The notes under the pieces are model-generated. The model saw only the letters and a list, made by a program, of their open reading frames with translations. It made no database searches and was not told the DNA's origin. A stretch of DNA of 64,000 nt from Sporosarcina sp. P2 (lineage in GTDB: Bacteria > Bacillota > Bacilli > Bacillales_A > Planococcaceae), in contig NZ_PDYY01000002.1 of the NCBI RefSeq assembly GCF_002743255.1, forward strand, positions 1 to 64,000, in the 5' to 3' direction. Both the position numbers and the translations under genes were made by a program. Shown here piece after piece: positions 63,394 to 64,000 of the stretch. The first letter of the stretch is position 1, and each line of letters opens with the position of its first letter.

Positions 63394-63951
63394 TTATGCG
63401 CGGGAAACGTATTCTGCTTCTTCTGTGTTGATGATCAACATATCACCTTGGTTCACAAAGAATGGCACTTGTACGACAAGGCCTGTTTCCATCTTAGCTG
63501 GCTTCGAACCGCCACTCGCTGTGTCGCCTTTGATTCCAGGCTCTGTTTCAGCTACTTCAAGCGTAACGGTCACTGGTAATTCAACGCCAAGTACTTCATC
63601 TTTATATGTGATGACGTGAACTTCCATATTCTCTTTCAAGAACTTCAGTTCATATTCAAGTTGCTTTTCAGATAGTTCGATCTGCTCGTAAGATTCGTTA
63701 TCCATGAATACGTGCATATCACCGTCAGCATATAAATACTGCATTTTACGGTTATCGATCTGTGCTTTTTCTACTTTTTCTCCCGCACGGAACGTCTTTT
63801 CGTTCACGTTGCCTGAGCGAAGATTACGCAGCTTCGAACGAACGAACGCTGCACCTTTACCTGGTTTTACGTGTTGGAAATCCATTACGCGCCAAATGTC
63901 ACCATCAACTTCAATTGTTAATCCTGTACGAAATTCGTTTACTGAAATCAT
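63394..63951 (-). CDS. efp: Elongation factor P
   Basis: 185 residues, [43 protein letters not shown]; the three-domain EF-P pattern is complete, with the exposed KPGKGAA loop. EF-P relieves ribosome stalling at polyproline. GGAGGAATACGA precedes the ATG. It has its own terminator, so it is not co-transcribed with spoIIIAC. Confidence 0.97.
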   Translation of the reverse strand: MISVNEFRTGLTIEVDGDIWRVMDFQHVKPGKGAAFVRSKLRNLRSGNVNEKTFRAGEKVEKAQIDNRKMQYLYADGDMHVFMDNESYEQIELSEKQLEYELKFLKENMEVHVITYKDEVLGVELPVTVTLEVAETEPGIKGDTASGGSKPAKMETGLVVQVPFFVNQGDMLIINTEEAEYVSRA

Positions 63952-64000
63952 TCGTATTCCTCCATTTTTAACCGATTATAAAATAAGCAGTTCTTTAGTA

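Noticed and set aside
1..64000. tRNA, rRNA, transposase or integrase genes
   Set aside because: No cloverleaf, rRNA or recombinase signature was recognised on either strand.

Overview
The window comes from a low-to-moderate G+C, endospore-lineage Firmicute. Gene order over the right two thirds follows the Bacillus subtilis block efp - spoIIIA - accBC - yqhY - nusB - folD - xseAB - ispA - dxs - yqxC - argR - recN - spoIVB - spo0A - yqiK - bkd - yqiW - yqjCDE - polY - rnz - proC. The protein flavour (DsbA/pirin cluster, reduced spoIIIA operon, bkd operon without bkdR/ptb/buk) suggests Planococcaceae, most likely Sporosarcina or a close relative. That placement is inference; no 16S or other marker is in the window.

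Region 1 (1-10.4 kb) is an accessory/stress region. It holds two tandem winged-helix proteins with duplicated upstream sequences, and a YceI protein and an NADPH-dependent FMN reductase that share MhqR-like operator sequences. A dsbA(frnE)-ydhR-pirin operon lies divergent from a TetR regulator over a perfect 9+9 inverted repeat. A T-box (probable Ile specifier) precedes brnQ, followed by pepF, an MsrA-like protein and a cold-shock protein. Region 2 (10.4-20.7 kb) is mostly accessory: a small membrane ORF with a ribosome site but no normal start codon, two orphan proteins (one Imm26-like), GNAT, RluF, a large membrane-anchored unknown, a class II Fic protein, an MFS carrier, and an SDR/metallo-hydrolase pair.

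Region 3 (20.7-31.5 kb) contains YdjI/YdjG-like zinc-ribbon/SPFH proteins, a T-box controlled proC, a remarkable 14-unit array of exactly 21-nt repeats, rnz, dinB, cheW, a PepT-like peptidase, an acyl-CoA carboxylase beta subunit, methylmalonyl-CoA epimerase, the 31-aa stressosome anchor Prli42 and bacilliredoxin BrxB. Region 4 (31.6-43.4 kb) joins methylmalonyl-CoA mutase (mutA-mutB-meaB) with branched-chain keto-acid dehydrogenase (bcd-lpdV-bkdAA-bkdAB-bkdB). With the carboxylase and epimerase nearby, these form nearly all of a route from valine/isoleucine through propionyl-CoA to succinyl-CoA.

Region 5 (43.4-64 kb) is the conserved sporulation and housekeeping block. Its striking feature is that spoIIIAA and spoIIIAB are absent between efp and spoIIIAC, spoIIIAF is reduced to 55 codons, and spoIIIAE, spoIIIAG and spoIVB are short. 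Four intergenic regions carry related 20-21-nt-period repeats with a GAGCG core, two in each orientation. I see no rRNA, tRNA, CRISPR array, transposase or integrase. Start sites were revised from ribosome-binding-site spacing, and several genes use TTG or GTG.
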